In this document: positions 45,834-45,973 of the stretch, one piece after another
How positions within the stretch are numbered: position 1 is the stretch's first letter
Layout of the letters: each line of letters begins with the position of its first letter
Assembly (NCBI RefSeq): GCF_000003815.2
Contig: NC_049982.1
Span: 19,946,233-19,992,205, forward strand
From: Branchiostoma floridae
Lineage: Eukaryota > Chordata > Leptocardii > Amphioxiformes > Branchiostomatidae
Length of the DNA stretch: 45,973 nt
Direction: 5' to 3'
Position numbers and translations under genes: made by a program
The notes under the pieces: generated by a model
The model's input: only the letters and a program-made list of their open reading frames with translations
Databases searched by the model: none
Told to the model about the DNA's origin: nothing

Positions 45834-45973
45834 GTTGGGAACATTCAGTATACTTCCAATAAGTAATGCTATGTCACTGTCACGATACACATGTCATATA
45901 GGACTAGTGGCATGTTCACAAAGCAGCATGATCAGGGTGTGAAGCGTGCTATCTCTGATGCTCCATTAAGTAT

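Noticed and set aside
1-45973. tRNA, rRNA or other structural RNA genes
   Set aside because: I looked for B-box-type GGTTCGAATCC strings and cloverleaf-like arrangements and saw none convincing; a covariance-model scan would be needed to exclude them.

Overview
This is intron-rich animal genomic DNA: canonical GT-AG introns, an axonemal dynein heavy chain, AT-rich introns full of small transposons, and two assembly gaps (N runs at 18700-18799 and 26591-26843). The protein sequences look like those of an invertebrate deuterostome. Amphioxus (Branchiostoma) is my best guess, an inference from general character rather than a database match.

Layout: (1) 167-29337, minus strand: the 5' half of an outer-arm axonemal dynein beta-type heavy chain (DNAH9/DNAH11/DNAH17 class). 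I could chain 43 coding exons into 2,303 uninterrupted codons from the start ATG through the stem, the linker, AAA1 and into AAA2; the gene continues beyond base 1. (2) 31621-39293, minus strand: a complete PUS1 pseudouridine synthase gene in 15 coding exons, with an N-terminal mitochondrial-type leader and a second in-frame Met like vertebrate PUS1. (3) About 41490 to the window end, plus strand: the 5' part of an unrecognised leucine-rich-repeat gene whose N-terminus has an elongin BC-box-like motif. PUS1 and this gene are probably head to head.

Mobile DNA is the most unusual content. Introns 1 and 5 of the dynein gene hold non-autonomous Helitron-like elements of the Helentron/HINE type: 3' hairpin then CTAG, insertion between T and T, palindromic 5' end and a central array of about 162-bp monomers. 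Two 1,245-bp copies of equal length and apparently near-identical sequence lie in opposite orientation (17328-18572 and 24827-26071) and bracket dynein exons 2-5. The second copy is the innermost of three elements nested one inside the other at the same internal site (24747-27909). Other small transposons are a Mutator-like MITE with a perfect 32-bp TIR and 9-bp TSD (1603-1856), a Harbinger-like MITE broken by an N gap (18651-18979), a MITE in a PUS1 intron (about 35565-35932) and a LINE C-terminal relic (39589-39801). A 45-48-bp minisatellite (about 32696-32990) abuts PUS1 exon 14, is open in the PUS1 frame and carries splice-site-like sequences.

The three genes have no shared operon-like organisation. 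The dynein powers ciliary beating, PUS1 modifies RNA in nucleus and mitochondria, and the LRR protein may be a ubiquitin-ligase adaptor.
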